A stretch of 64,000 nucleotides of DNA from NCBI RefSeq assembly GCF_949987535.1, contig NC_080072.1, positions 58,132,460-58,196,459 on the forward strand, written 5' to 3'. Position numbers and translations under genes: made by a program. Numbering within the stretch: the stretch's first letter is position 1; each line of letters opens with the position of its first letter. The stretch comes from Balaenoptera acutorostrata. Its lineage: Eukaryota > Chordata > Mammalia > Artiodactyla > Balaenopteridae. Of the stretch, positions 48,651 through 59,350 are shown piece by piece. The notes under the pieces are model-generated. The model had not been told where the DNA came from. It ran no database searches and worked only from the letters and a program-made list of their open reading frames with translations.

Positions 48651-48958
48651 CTTTTTTTTTTTTAATTATTTATTATTTATTCATTATTTATTTTTGGCTG
48701 TGTTGGGTCTTCGTTTCTGTGCGAGGGCTTTCTCTAGTTGCAGCAAGCGGGGCCCACTCTTCATCGCGATGCGCGGGCCTCTCAGTATCACGGCCTCTCT
48801 TGTTGCGGAGCACAGGCTCCAGATGCGCAGGCTCAGTAGTTGTGGCTCACGGGCCTAGTTGCTCCGTGGCATGTGGGATTTTCCCAGACCAGGGCTCGAA
48901 CCCATGTCCCCTGCATTGGCAGGCAGATTCTCAACCACTGCGCCACCAGGGAAGCCCC
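48651..48958 (-). mobile_element. CHR-type SINE, complete, with TSD
   Basis: Reverse near-consensus copy. The 13-base TSD 'ttgggttcttttt' lies at 48,638-48,650 and 48,959-48,971. Inserted into the inverted-type L1 after that L1 arrived. Confidence 0.94.
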
Positions 48959-49815
48959 TTGGGTTCTTTTTGATGATAACCATTCTGACATGTGTGAAGT
49001 GATATCTCACTGTGGTTTTGATTTACATTTCCCTGATGATGAGTGATGTTGAGCATCTTTTCATATGCCTGTTGGGCATCTGTATTTCCTCTTTGGAACA
49101 AAGTCTATTCAGTTCTTCTGCCCATTTTTTAATTGGGTTGTTTGTTTTAAAATTTATATGGGAACACAAAAGACCCCAAATAGCCACAACAATCATGAGA
49201 AAGAACAGAGCTGGAGGAATCATGCTCCTTGACCACAGACTATGATACAAAGCTACAGTCAAAACAGTATGGTACTGGCACAAAAAACAGGCACATAGAT
49301 CAATGGAACAGAATAGAGAGCCCAGAAATAAACCCACACACTTATGGTCAATTAGTCTACGACAAAGGAGGCAGGAATACACAATGGAGAAAAGACAGTC
49401 TCTTCAACAAGTGGTTCTGGGAAAACTGGAAAGCCAGATGTAAAAGAATGAAATTAGAACATTCTCTAACACCATATACAAAATAAAATCACAATGGATT
49501 AAAGACCTAAATGTAAGACTGGACACCATAAAACTCCTAGAGGAAAACATAGGCAAAACACTCTTTGACATAAATTGTAGCATTTTTTTTTTTTTGGATC
49601 TTTTTCCTAAAACAAAGGAAACAAAAGCAAAAATGAGTAAATGGAACCTAATTAAACTTAAAAGCTTTCGCACAGCAAAGGAAACCACTGCCAAAATGAA
49701 AAGATAATCTACTGAATAGGAGAAAATATTCACAAATGACATGACCCATAAGGGGTTAGTATCCAACATATATAAACAGCTCATACAACTCAATATCAAA
49801 AAATCATAGTTATTT

Positions 49816-50030
49816 TAAATTCCTATTCTGATAGTTTCAGATTTCTTTCATATCTGAGTCTGGTTTGAAGCTTGCTTTGTCTCTTTAGACTATGTTTGTG
49901 CGTTTTAGCATGCTTTGTGATTTTTTTGTGGAAAGCTGGATATCATGTATTAGGTAAAAGGAACTGAGTTAAATTAGGATTGTACTGAGAGCTTTTGTCT
50001 CCCCTATTGTCTTTGGAATTCCCTATAGAC
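49816..50030 (-). mobile_element. Ancient L1 5' region, middle part
   Basis: Continues the old L1 piece ending at 47,846 ('tgtttgtgcgttttagcatg', 'ggaaagctggatatcatgta'). Confidence 0.5.
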
Positions 50031-50477
50031 TTTTTTTTTTAACATCTTTATTGGAGTGTAATTGCTTTACAATTGTGTGTTAGTTTCTGCTTTATAACAA
50101 AGTGAATCAGCTATACATATACATATATCCCCATATCTCCTCCCTCTTGCATCTCCCTCCCACCCTCCCTATCCCACCCCTCTAGATGGTCACAAAGCAC
50201 GGAGCTGATCTCCCTGTGCTATGTGGCTGCTTCCCACTAGCAATCTATTTTACATTTGGTAGTGTGTATGTGTCCATGCCACTCTCTCACTTCGTCCCAG
50301 CTTACCCTCCCCCCTCCCTGTGTCCTCAAGTCCATTCTCTACTTCTGAGTCTCCATTCCTGTCCTGCCCCTAGGTTCTTCAGAACCATTTTGTTTTTTTT
50401 AGATTCCATATATATGTGTTACCATACGGTATTTGTTTTTCTCTTTCTGACTTACTTCACTCTGTATGACAGACTCT
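50031..50477 (-). mobile_element. L1 3' fragment (3' UTR and last codons)
   Basis: T-run, then 'aacatctttattggagtgta', C-rich 3' UTR complement, and 'gactcacttcact'-type ORF2 end. About 445 bases, 5'-truncated, same broad lineage as the fragment at 5627. It interrupts the ancient L1, which appears to resume at about 50,478. Confidence 0.9.
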
Positions 50478-50539
50478 CCCCAGAGTTTTTAACTCTCAAA
50501 CTAGTCCACACAAATTGAGCCTTCAGCAATTTGTCAATT

Positions 50540-50990
50540 ACAGTTTAAATGTTATTACTACTTTAATGACCTGGGAGAAGAAAAACTTTCCTATGACTCA
50601 AAATCTAGAAGCAATAAAAAATTGATAAATTTGACTGTATATTAATTTTTCTTTGCACAGCAAAACATCATAAGCAAAGCTAAAATACAAGTGACAACGA
50701 GGAAAATATTTGCTACTGAAATCACAAATAAAGGCCTAAACATCTTCAAAATTGAGGGAAAAAAGACCAACAACTCTTTAGAAAAATGGAAAAAGACAGG
50801 AACATACATTCCACAGAAAAAAAGCTTTTACACATGTGAAAAGCTGCTGAGGGGACAGAACAAACAGGGTAGAGAAGACAGACATAGAGTGAGATTCTGT
50901 AAATTTAGACCATTATATAGTTTTGACTTTGGAACCATGTGAATGTTTTACATAGTTAAAAAAATAAAGTGAAGAAAGAATAATATCAGT
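50540..50990 (+). mobile_element. Old L1 ORF2 piece and possible 3' end
   Basis: 'tttgcacagcaaaacatcat', 'gaaaatatttgctactgaaa' and 'aataaaggcctaaacatctt' are the degenerate '[10 protein letters not shown] ... [12 protein letters not shown]' region. 'ggaaccatgtgaatgtttta' followed by an A-rich end may be the tail. Confidence 0.6.
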
Positions 50991-51094
50991 TCTTAACAAT
51001 ACAAAACAAATTGAAACAAATGAGTTCATCTATACCAAGGAGGTAGCATAACTACAATGAGAAAAAATTTTCTTCAAATCATGTAAAACACTAC

Positions 51095-51999
51095 AACAAA
51101 AACAAAATCAAAAAATACTTCTTCAGTAAGTGGCGTTGGGAAAGTTGGACAGCCGCATGTAAATCAATGAAGCTGGAACACACCCTCACACCATATACAA
51201 AAATAAACTCAAAGTGGCTTATTAAAGACTTAAATATAAGACAAGACATCATAAAACTCCTAGAAGAGAACACAGGCAAAACATTCTCTGACATAAATCG
51301 TACCAATGTTTTCTTAGGTCAGTCTCCCAAGGCAACAGAAATAAAAACAAAAATAAACAAATGGGACGTAATCAAACTTATAAGTTTTTGCACAGCACAG
51401 GAAATCATAAACAAAACGAAAAGACAACCTACATAATGTGAGAAAATATTTGCAAATGATGTGACAGACAAAGGCTTAATTTCTAAAATATACAACAGCT
51501 CTTACAATTCAATAACAAAAAAACAAACAACCCAATTGAAAAATGGGCAGAAGACCTAAACAGACATTTCCCCAAAGAATACATACAGATGGCAAATAGG
51601 CACATGAAAAGATGCTCATCATTGCTAATTATTAGAGAAATGCAAATCAAAACTACAATGAGGTACCACCTCACACCAGTCAGAATGGTCATCATTAAAA
51701 AGTCTACAAATAATAAATGCTGGAGAGGGTGTGGAGAAAAGGGAACCCTCCTACACTGTTGGTGGGAATGTAAAGTGGTGCAGCCACTATAGAAAACAGT
51801 ATGGAGATTCCTCATAAAACTGAAAATAGAGTTTGCCATATGATCCAGCAATTCAATTCCTGGGCATATACCCAGACAGAACTGTAATTTGAAAAGATAC
51901 ATGCACCCCTATGTTCATAGCAGCACTATTTACAAGAGCCAAGACATGGAAACAACCTAAATGTCCACTGACAGGTGAATGGATAAACAGGATGTGATA
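51095..51999 (+). mobile_element. L1 ORF2 C-terminal region, diverged
   Basis: Reads from 'ttcttcagtaagtggcgttg' through the Cys/His knuckle (about 51,717-51,770) to 'ggtgaatggataaacaggat', with stops at 51,434 and 51,790. It ends at 'gatgtgat' where a small L1 tail fragment is inserted. Confidence 0.88.
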
Positions 52000-52178
52000 C
52001 TACCAAATGTAAAACAGATAGCTAGTGGGAAGTAGCCACATAGCACAGGGAGATCAGCTCGGTGCTTTGTGACCACCTAGAGGGGTGGGATAGGGAGGGT
52101 GGGAGGGAGACACAAGAGCAAGGAGATATGGGGATATATGTATAAAAAAAAAATTAATTAAAAAAAATAGCAAAAAAA
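52000..52178 (+). mobile_element. Short L1 3' UTR insertion flanked by 'gatgtgat'
   Basis: 'taccaaatgtaaaacagata', 'agctcggtgctttgtgacca' and 'gggtgggatagggagggt' are the young-type 3' UTR, ending in an A-rich tail. 'gatgtgat' stands at both sides (about 51,991 and 52,179), suggesting a TSD inside the older L1. Confidence 0.7.
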
Positions 52179-52185
52179 AGATGTG

Positions 52186-52224
<39 letters not shown>

Positions 52225-52385
52225 CACAGGGAACTTTATTCAATATTCAACTAATTTCATTATGATAAACCATAATGAAAAAGAATATGAAAAAGAATAT
52301 ATGTGTATAACTGAGTCACTTTGCTGTACAGCAGAAATTAAACACAACGTTGTAAGTCTACTATACTTCAATAAGACTTAAAAAA
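52186..52385 (+). mobile_element. (TA)n tract and older L1 3' UTR
   Basis: About 18 TA units, then 'gcacagggaactttattcaa', 'gtataactgagtcactttgc' and 'tgtacagcagaaatt', the 3' UTR of another L1 lineage, with AATAA-like end. Confidence 0.8.
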
Positions 52386-52559
52386 TACTGCAAAGAAATC
52401 AAACTATATTCAGTAGTCTTATTGTTATTGTCACGTTGAAACTATTATAGGTTTGTTGTGAGATAAATGAGCAATTATGTTAATTTGTTTTGAAATCAGG
52501 ATTTTCAGCGTAAGAGGAAAGATAAAAAAGTATAAAATCAAAGAAGTTAAGCTATATAG

Positions 52560-52690
52560 GAGTGAGGGAGTGGGAGGTATAAACTATTGGGTTTAAAGAT
52601 GTATTGTACAACACAGGGAATATAGCCAATATTTTGTAATAAATGTAAATGGAAAGTAACCTTTAAAAATTTTATTAAAAATCTAAAAAA
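52560..52690 (+). repeat. L1 3' end piece
   Basis: 'ttgtacaacacagggaatat' and 'agccaatattttgtaataaa' are L1 3' UTR. A-rich end. Confidence 0.65.
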
Positions 52691-52891
52691 TTTTAAAAAT
52701 CAAAGAAGTTAAGCAAAAACCATGTAATTTTGTATTTCAATTAGAAATGCAGTAAGAATTTATGATTTTCCTTCACATTTAAAAAAATACAATTTTTCTA
52801 GCTCTGTTCAATGAAAAGGCCTAGAAGCCATGAAAACCCTGTAGCAATGAGGACCCACACCTTCCTGACTCTGGTATCTAAATACAATTTC

Positions 52892-53591
52892 TTTTTTTTT
52901 TTTTTTTTGCATATTCAAAGAGTATATTTTTATTTTACCATGAAAATAATTTTGGAAATATGACAGTACATTCAATATAAGCAATTTTTGGAGAGACTGG
53001 GATTGACATGTATACACGGATGTGTATAAAATGGATGACTAATAAGAAAAACAATATACAAGCAATTTTAATACTGCCATCTTATATGTGAGAGAGGCAG
53101 TAGAGAAAGGAGTATCACGGGTGTTTTTACTACACAGAAATAGTTTACCACAGCCCTCAAGAAGGTACATGGGGAGGCACCATGAGGAAAGACGATGGAA
53201 AAAAATCTCATTCCTACAGCTTTGAGAATCCTTGGGTGGGACCTGCAGAGGCAGTAGGTGGCTGTGGAGACTAGAAAACAGACTGCAGAGGTGCACCCTG
53301 GTCTGTTGCTGCCATCTCTTTTTGGTCTTATATCCACATTGCCACCGTGGTTCTCTCATGCTATATTTGAGAACATTCCAAGATAAGAAGTGATACCCAC
53401 TTAATATGTTTTTAAGTGCTTTAGCTTCTTTCAGCTTCTCTAAGAGTTTCTGTTTGGTGCTTCTATTACCTCCAGAGTTGAATGCCACTCCAAACTCATT
53501 GTCACAACCTCATCTGCATATTAGGGCCTCTCGTGGGTCATATGCTGTCACAGACCAACAAGCCTGTAAAGAAACGACATGGTGGCTGCCA
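52892..53591 (-). pseudogene. Processed retrocopy of an unrecognised transcript
   Basis: On the minus strand the copy starts 'ggcagccaccatgtcg' (a good Kozak context), runs about 680 bases, has AATAAA (plus 52,929-52,934), and about 20 bases later a 17-A tail (52,892-52,908). Near-identical flanks 'aaatacaatttctt' (52,880-52,893) and 'aaatacaacttctt' (53,592-53,605) are the TSD. The frame from the first ATG stops after about 10 codons. A 149-codon frame (53,039-53,488) contains 'NRSTKQKLLEKLKEAKALKN' and can be followed upstream past an in-frame stop to 'YDPREALICR', so the coding frame was probably broken by a small indel. I do not recognise the parent gene. Confidence 0.8.
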
Positions 53592-53876
53592 AAATACAAC
53601 TTCTTAATAAAATGAACCAGAAATCGTTTGAGAAATGATTGATTCTAGTCCTGGGGTATAAAGTGTACAAAGTGATCTTGGGATATCCTATTCTGTCAGA
53701 CAGCAAAGAAGCTATATATGAGATGATTGGGGTCATGTCAAAAGGATATAGGAGCCAATTGGCCTAAGATAGGACAATTTGCACATCAAAATGCAATTGA
53801 TTGAAAGAAATACATCACATCCTAAAAATTCATTAGTTCATGATGATTCTTAAAAAAACCTTATTTTAAACCATAT

Positions 53877-53908
53877 TTACACACACACACACATATATAT
53901 ATATATAT
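53877..53908. repeat. (CA)n(TA)n microsatellite
   Basis: 'acacacacacacac' followed by 'atatatatatatat'. Confidence 0.9.
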
Positions 53909-54585
53909 GAACTAGGGCACCAATTAATTTTATAATTGATTTTAAAAAAGGGCAGAAGGAATCAAGAATGCCTTTCCTGTATGAAGTGTATTTCAGAGTT
54001 ACTAAATAGTTGAAAAGAAACCTTCTTCTTCTTCTTCCCTTTTCCTCTACCTGCTCCTCCTTCCCTTCCTCTTCCTTTATTTTCTTCTACCCTTCTGAAA
54101 ATTACTATAATTATTTTATTTTTTCCACTTGTACCTCAGGTGTACCAAACTGGATTAATCATACTTCTTGGTTTATAATATACTAGTATGACTGGTGCTT
54201 CCCAGGCTCTCTCTTAACTATTAGTTCATTTATTTTTTAACAATATGATGAACTCCCATTTACTAAAATCCTTCACTGATAGAATGGTTTGAAGTTGTGA
54301 ACCACAAAAATATTACCCAGATAATTTCAGAAATGTCCAGAGAACTGCTTAACTACTGAAGAATTGCCTTATGAAACAGATCGACTTGGACTTACAACTG
54401 CATAATTCGGTGGCTTATCATCAACAAAAATATTGGGAACCTGCCTTTACAATGAGAGTTCCACTGGCTCGTGTTCCTATCTTTCCTATGCAGAATGACC
54501 TCAGTGTTGATAATGCCTTGTCAGCCATGGTCCCCACAGATTCACGAGTAGTCCCCCAAATGCCAAAGCTTGGCAGGTAGACACT
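53909..54585. other. No feature recognised; CTT/CCT-rich tract
   Basis: A pyrimidine-rich stretch at about 54,020-54,095 ('cttcttcttcttcccttttc'). Nothing else identified. Confidence 0.4.
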
Positions 54586-54589
54586 TTAC

Positions 54590-55995
54590 ATTGTTTGTGG
54601 TTTTCAAAGCCTCTTGAATATGTAAGTTTATGTTTTCTCCATATGTGGGAAGTTTTCAGCTCTCATTTCTTCGAGCATGTTTTGTGCACTGCACTGTTTC
54701 CTCTCTTTCTCTGACTCCAATGACACAAAATTAGACCTTTTCATGTGGTCTCACAGATCCTTGGGGCTCCATTTTTTTTTTCAATCTTTTTTTTCCATGT
54801 TGTTCCAATTGGATACTTTTAATCAATCCATCTTCAAATTCATTGATTCTTCTTCTGTCCATTCTGCCATATTGAGCCATCCAGTGAGTTTTTTAACTTT
54901 TGGTTAATGTAATTTTTTAGTTGTAAAATTTCAATTTGACTTTTCTATGTATCTTTTATTTATTTTCTGAGACCTTCTATCTTTCCATTTGCTTTAGGAG
55001 TGTTCACCCTTACTTTTGGAGCACTTTTATAATAGCTGCTTTAAAGTCTTTGTCAGATAGTTTCAGCATTGGCTGAGTTGAGATTTTCCTGGCTCTTCAT
55101 ATGCCAAGTATCCTGGATAGTTTGCCTATTATGAGTCTCTCAGTCTTATTTAAATTCTATGGACAATTTAAAAAATTCAGAAGCAAGCATTTGACTAGGT
55201 TGGATTTAGGCCACAAGCTCTGACCAACCCTCTGTGGATTGTGGTTTTGATGTCTGTTCAGTTCTGTTTTGCATGTGTGCCACCCAATGGCCAGTCTGGG
55301 ACCTGAGCCATGGCCCATTTCTCAGTTCAGTTCTCAAAGGTTACGGTACGCTGCTTAGGGCCTGATCTCCGTATGCACAGCTAGGAGTGAGGCCAGGAAG
55401 TCACAAACAACTTATGGGCTCACTGTCCTGAGCACCTCCCTGTTTCCTCCACAGTCTCCCTGGTACTTTGTTTCCCTGAGGCTCCCTTCTTGGTTTTCCA
55501 GCCATATATCTGGGGCTTTATTTACCCCCCCTTCTGACATGTACTTCCCACAACTACTGCTCCTGCGTTGGGGCCATCTGCTGGGATGATGGAGAGAGAG
55601 AAAAAGGAGCAGGGGTTCACCCACACACTTGAGACCATTACTCCTCTGATCGAAGGGGATGTTTCCCCTCCCTTAGAGTTTTAGGTGTCCGTGGGCCTCC
55701 GCTGCCACTCTCAGGACACCCCTTTCTCACTCCTCAAGCCTGAAATAGAGGGTTTCTCCTGGAGTTCCAGCTGTACTGATGCCTACTTCTGGGTTTTCAG
55801 CTGCCTTGAGTTAGGCTGGCGGATACCAGGGGGGAATAAAAAAGGTGAGCTCACTACCAATTCAGCGGCACCCCGAACTCTAGTTTTCCTTCCCACTCCA
55901 GCTGCCACTGTTTACTTTTCAGAGTCCTCATGTAGCTCTGTGCGTTCTGTTCGGGTTCTGTGGCTGCTCCATCTTACCTGGAGCCAGAACCTGAA
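54590..55995 (-). mobile_element. Ancient L1 5' region (probable)
   Basis: 'aagttttcagctctcatttc', 'aattcattgattcttcttct', 'tttaaagtctttgtcagata' follow the same old L1 reverse order as 47,290-47,846. The GC-richer part from 55,200 looks like its leader. Confidence 0.5.
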
Positions 55996-56006
55996 AGGTC
56001 TTCTTT

Positions 56007-56053
56007 AAAGACCAGTTCCAAAATTAAAAATAAATAAATAAAGACCAGTTCCA
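56007..56053 (+). mobile_element. Tail-only insertion with 14-base TSD
   Basis: 'aaagaccagttcca' occurs at 56,007-56,020 and again at 56,040-56,053. Between them lie 19 bases of 'aaattaaaaataaataaat', the composition of a SINE tail. The preceding 'ttcttt|aaag' fits an L1 endonuclease site. This reads as a retroposition that copied only the tail. Confidence 0.75.
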
Positions 56054-57235
56054 CTGAATAAAGGAATAACAGACTCAGAAAGTCAGCATTTTTTTGCACT
56101 GCTTTAACATCACTCAAATCTTAACATCACGAGGAGTAGGACAATCAAACATTACGTGCCTCCTGATGAGATGTAATAGAAAGTACACATGAATTAGTCT
56201 TGCCTGGAACAACTGAACCTGAATTTAAGTAAGCCTTTAGAGCTCTAGGCCAGCTTATAGAGACTGGAGTCAAGAGTGAAATGACACTCTGAAGAACTAT
56301 CACCCAACTTTAGGTCGTGAGACCTTCTGTAGTACAAGTGACCTGGTGTCTCCAGCGAATAAATGGCATTAAGAAGGTGAAACTATTACAGAATAAAGGA
56401 ACTTCAGAGACACAACAAGTAATAGGGGGATAAATCTCATGGGATTCTTGAGAAGGTTCAAGGAGATAATGAATGTAAAGTGCTTAGTAGAGTCTGGCAA
56501 ATGGTAAATGAGTTACTACCTCTTGTCACCTCTCAGAGTCTCAGCCTCCTCTTCATTTACAAGACACAGGAGATGACAGCCCTTTCTTCTCAAGGCTGCT
56601 TAAGGACCAAAGGATTCAGCCACCTTAGGCCCCTTTCCCTCTGCACCTGGGCAGAAAGGCTGGACCCTGGCAATAGCCTGTGCAGTACATCCAGTCAGTC
56701 AGTAGATGGCAGCTCAGGCCCATCTATCTGGAACCCTGGCCCCACGAGGGAGCTAGTCTTGTTTAGCTCTAAGAAGCTGGGTGCTGCCTCATCACCTGTG
56801 TTCCCCTTCTCTCCCTAGGTAGGAGGCCTAAAGCTGAAGGGAGAGAATCAGTGGAGTTTCTGAGATATAATTGGGGCTCTAGTAGCAGTTTGCTGAGGAT
56901 TCAGTATTTGCTGAACAGAGGTATTCCTTAGACCCAGTTGGACCAGAGTTCAGGCACTACCTGGCTAGCTGTGCCTGGACCCTGCTTCTTGACCCAGTGC
57001 CTCCTGCTCCATCCTGAATCACCTGTGCACAGGTCCAACCTAGTTTAGCTTCTCTTCCCCATCAGACTGGGGCTAATTTAAACCTATGCTCCTACCCACA
57101 CCTGGTGTAAGATGTCCTTTAGGAAAAGGCTATCAAATGAGAAAATAAGTAAGCACACTATGGAGATTCAATCACATATCCTTCTTTCCCAGCCAACTCC
57201 AGTACAGGGTGTATGCATTTTCTTTTCGTCTCTCA
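56054..57235. other. Mostly unassigned; short MIR end at about 56,460-56,515
   Basis: 'gagataatgaatgtaaagtg' then 'cttagtagagtctggcaaat' is a MIR 3' end in reverse. The rest is unique-looking and GC-richer than the left half of the window; the open frames have no recognised domain. Confidence 0.4.
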
Positions 57236-57239
57236 GCCA

Positions 57240-57500
57240 AGGAGGTAGCCTGGGTTGTGATTAATAGTGCATGCCCTGGAACTGGATTGCTCAAATTTGA
57301 AATTGAGGTTCAAATCTCAATTTCTCCACTTACTAGTTGCATGCCCTTGGACAAGGGCCTCAGTTTCGCCACCTGCAAAATGGGGATAGCAATGGTTATC
57401 TCGCTGGTTGTGCTATGGTGAGGACTAAATGAGCAAATGCATTTAAAGTGCTTAGAAAAGTCCCTGGCACATAGTAGGCACCCAGCACATATTAATTCCC
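57240..57500 (-). repeat. MIR SINE, well preserved
   Basis: 'tttctccacttactagttgc', 'cacctgcaaaatggggatag' and 'cctggcacatagtaggcacc' span the whole MIR in reverse. Confidence 0.9.
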
Positions 57501-57504
57501 ATCT

Positions 57505-59185
57505 GAACATTGCCTTGCTCTGAGACAGATTTAATGCACTTGCAAAAATGCATTCAAGGAAGATACCTAAGGGTCTGCTATGGCTGTCTGGCCTGGGTGA
57601 TAGCTCTCAAGAAATAGCAGTTTCCCCTCCAGCTCCTCCTCTCCTCCTTCTTCTTGTTATTGATGTTGTCATTATTGATTGTTTGAAGAGGCCTAAGGTA
57701 AGTCTCCAACCCCATGAGTCATGAATGCTGTTTTGCCCACCTTCTTCCAACCCCACGCTCAGCAGAGGCGCCTGCAATCATTCCCATGGTGCTGGGGACA
57801 GCACATTCATTCAGGGCTGAGGGACCCTCCTCCCAGTGGCCCAAGGCTCAGAAGGCACTGAGGCAGGGGAGGGAGGGACCTCCAGAGCTGATCTCCCATC
57901 TCCGTCCCCTTTCTGGGTATGGGGCGGGGGTGTGTGTGAGTGTGGTGCTTTTGGGAGCATCTTCAAAAGGTCACTGCTCAGCTTTGGGAATGCTGTGTAG
58001 GTTAAAAGGATTCCTGTAGGAAGGTCATCTGAACCACACAAAGAGCAGGGGCAGGAGGGGCATTATTATGGTCCTATAGGGTCTCACCATGTGTTTCTGC
58101 ATGTCCGTCGGGAGAGACGGGAAGGTGTGACAGGCGACCACTAGGTGGCATTGTCAATGTGAAGATACCATCAGCGTGTAAGCTCACCACCTGCCCTGTA
58201 CAGTAGCGTGGAAGAGCAGATAAACCTCTGTCTGGAGAAAATCAAACCTCTCATCTCAATAAATTCCAGCCGTCTGGTAAGGTCTGGGGTGCAAATGGAG
58301 ACTGTCCCAGGAGAATGTACACGTGCAGGAGGACAAAATCTGAGGGGGAAGAGGAAAAGTCTGGCCCCACCCACCCTTCCAGTCTGGGTTCCTGAGGCCC
58401 CTCCCCTGCCTTAGCCATGCCCAGCTCCCCGCAGGATGCCTCAGTGCCTCTGCCTCACCAGGCCATCTGCCTGCCATTCCCTTCTTTATTCCTTTCCCTT
58501 AAGACTCAGTCAAGGTGTCACCTCCCCTGATCTGTGGATGGAACTGGCTTGGGGCTGCTTTGTGTCCACTGTCCCTGCACCTGCTTCTTTCCCAGGTCTT
58601 TGCCGCTTTACTGGACGTGGATGCTTCCCACTGAGTGGGGATTCCCTGGCTTGGTGTCAGCAGGCCTGGGAAAAGGTCAGGCTGCTTCTCTTCAGTCCTC
58701 CACACGCCCCAAAGATACATAAGGGATTTCTCAGCCACAGCACCGCTTTGGGTTCCAGGGACCACCCTCTGCCTGAGGGCCCTGAGAATGCCCTAGAATG
58801 CTGAAAAGTGTGTGTCCACACCAGGTAAGCAGTGTGGGGAGGACTGGCTATATAACTTACACAGCCCAGTGCACAATGGAAATACAGGACTCCTGCTTTA
58901 AAAACTATAAAGAATTTCAAGATGGTGACAGCAGAGCCTTAAACCAAGAGCGGGCCCTTCTGAGTACAGGGCCCTGTGTGGCTACTCAGTTTGCACACCC
59001 TGCTGAAGGCAGCCCTGAGTTTGGGATTGTGCCAAGTCTTGGGTGGGAGGCCTGTGTCCGCTGAAGAGTCATCAGGGGACCTACTGGCTGCTCGAGGGGT
59101 GGTTGGCCATCAGCAGACTTCACACAAAGCCCTCCACCTCAGAAATTCCCTTGCTCCCCAGCTTTACGACATAAGAGAAACAGCC
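57505..59185. other. Unassigned GC-richer region
   Basis: Several overlapping open frames of 70-122 codons on both strands, expected from GC content; none has a domain, splice context or repeat origin that I can recognise. Could hold exons of a non-coding transcript, not testable here. Confidence 0.35.
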
Positions 59186-59189
59186 TAGA

Positions 59190-59350
59190 ATTTGGAGTTA
59201 AGCAAACCTAGATTCAGATTCTGAGTCCATTTCTTAATATCACAAATCATGAACATCTCCAGCCCTCATATACCTCACCTGCACAATGGGACGTTATAAC
59301 ACCTGCCATGAATGTTGCTGTAGGTTCTAAGGAGATCGAATGTAGAAAGC
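59190..59350 (-). repeat. MIR SINE (ancient)
   Basis: 'cctagattcagattctgagt', 'tcacctgcacaatgggacgt' and 'tgtagaaagcgctag' fit MIR in reverse. Confidence 0.7.

Larger units (their letters stand above)
47861..49801 (-). mobile_element. L1 with inverted 5' segment (twin-priming product), 14-bp TSD
   Basis: 47,861-49,152 is L1 3' UTR and ORF2 C-terminus in reverse; 49,153-49,801 is the adjoining upstream ORF2 piece in forward orientation. Against the intact L1 the inverted piece covers about 3945-4605 and the other begins at about 4607, so the breakpoints abut. The TSD 'aatcatagttattt' lies at 47,847-47,860 and 49,802-49,815. A SINE and a (GT)n tract lie within it. Confidence 0.92.

Noticed and set aside
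55412..56008. Frames of 70-107 codons near 55.4-56.0 kb as a gene
   Set aside because: They lie in what looks like an ancient L1 leader and have no splice context or domain.
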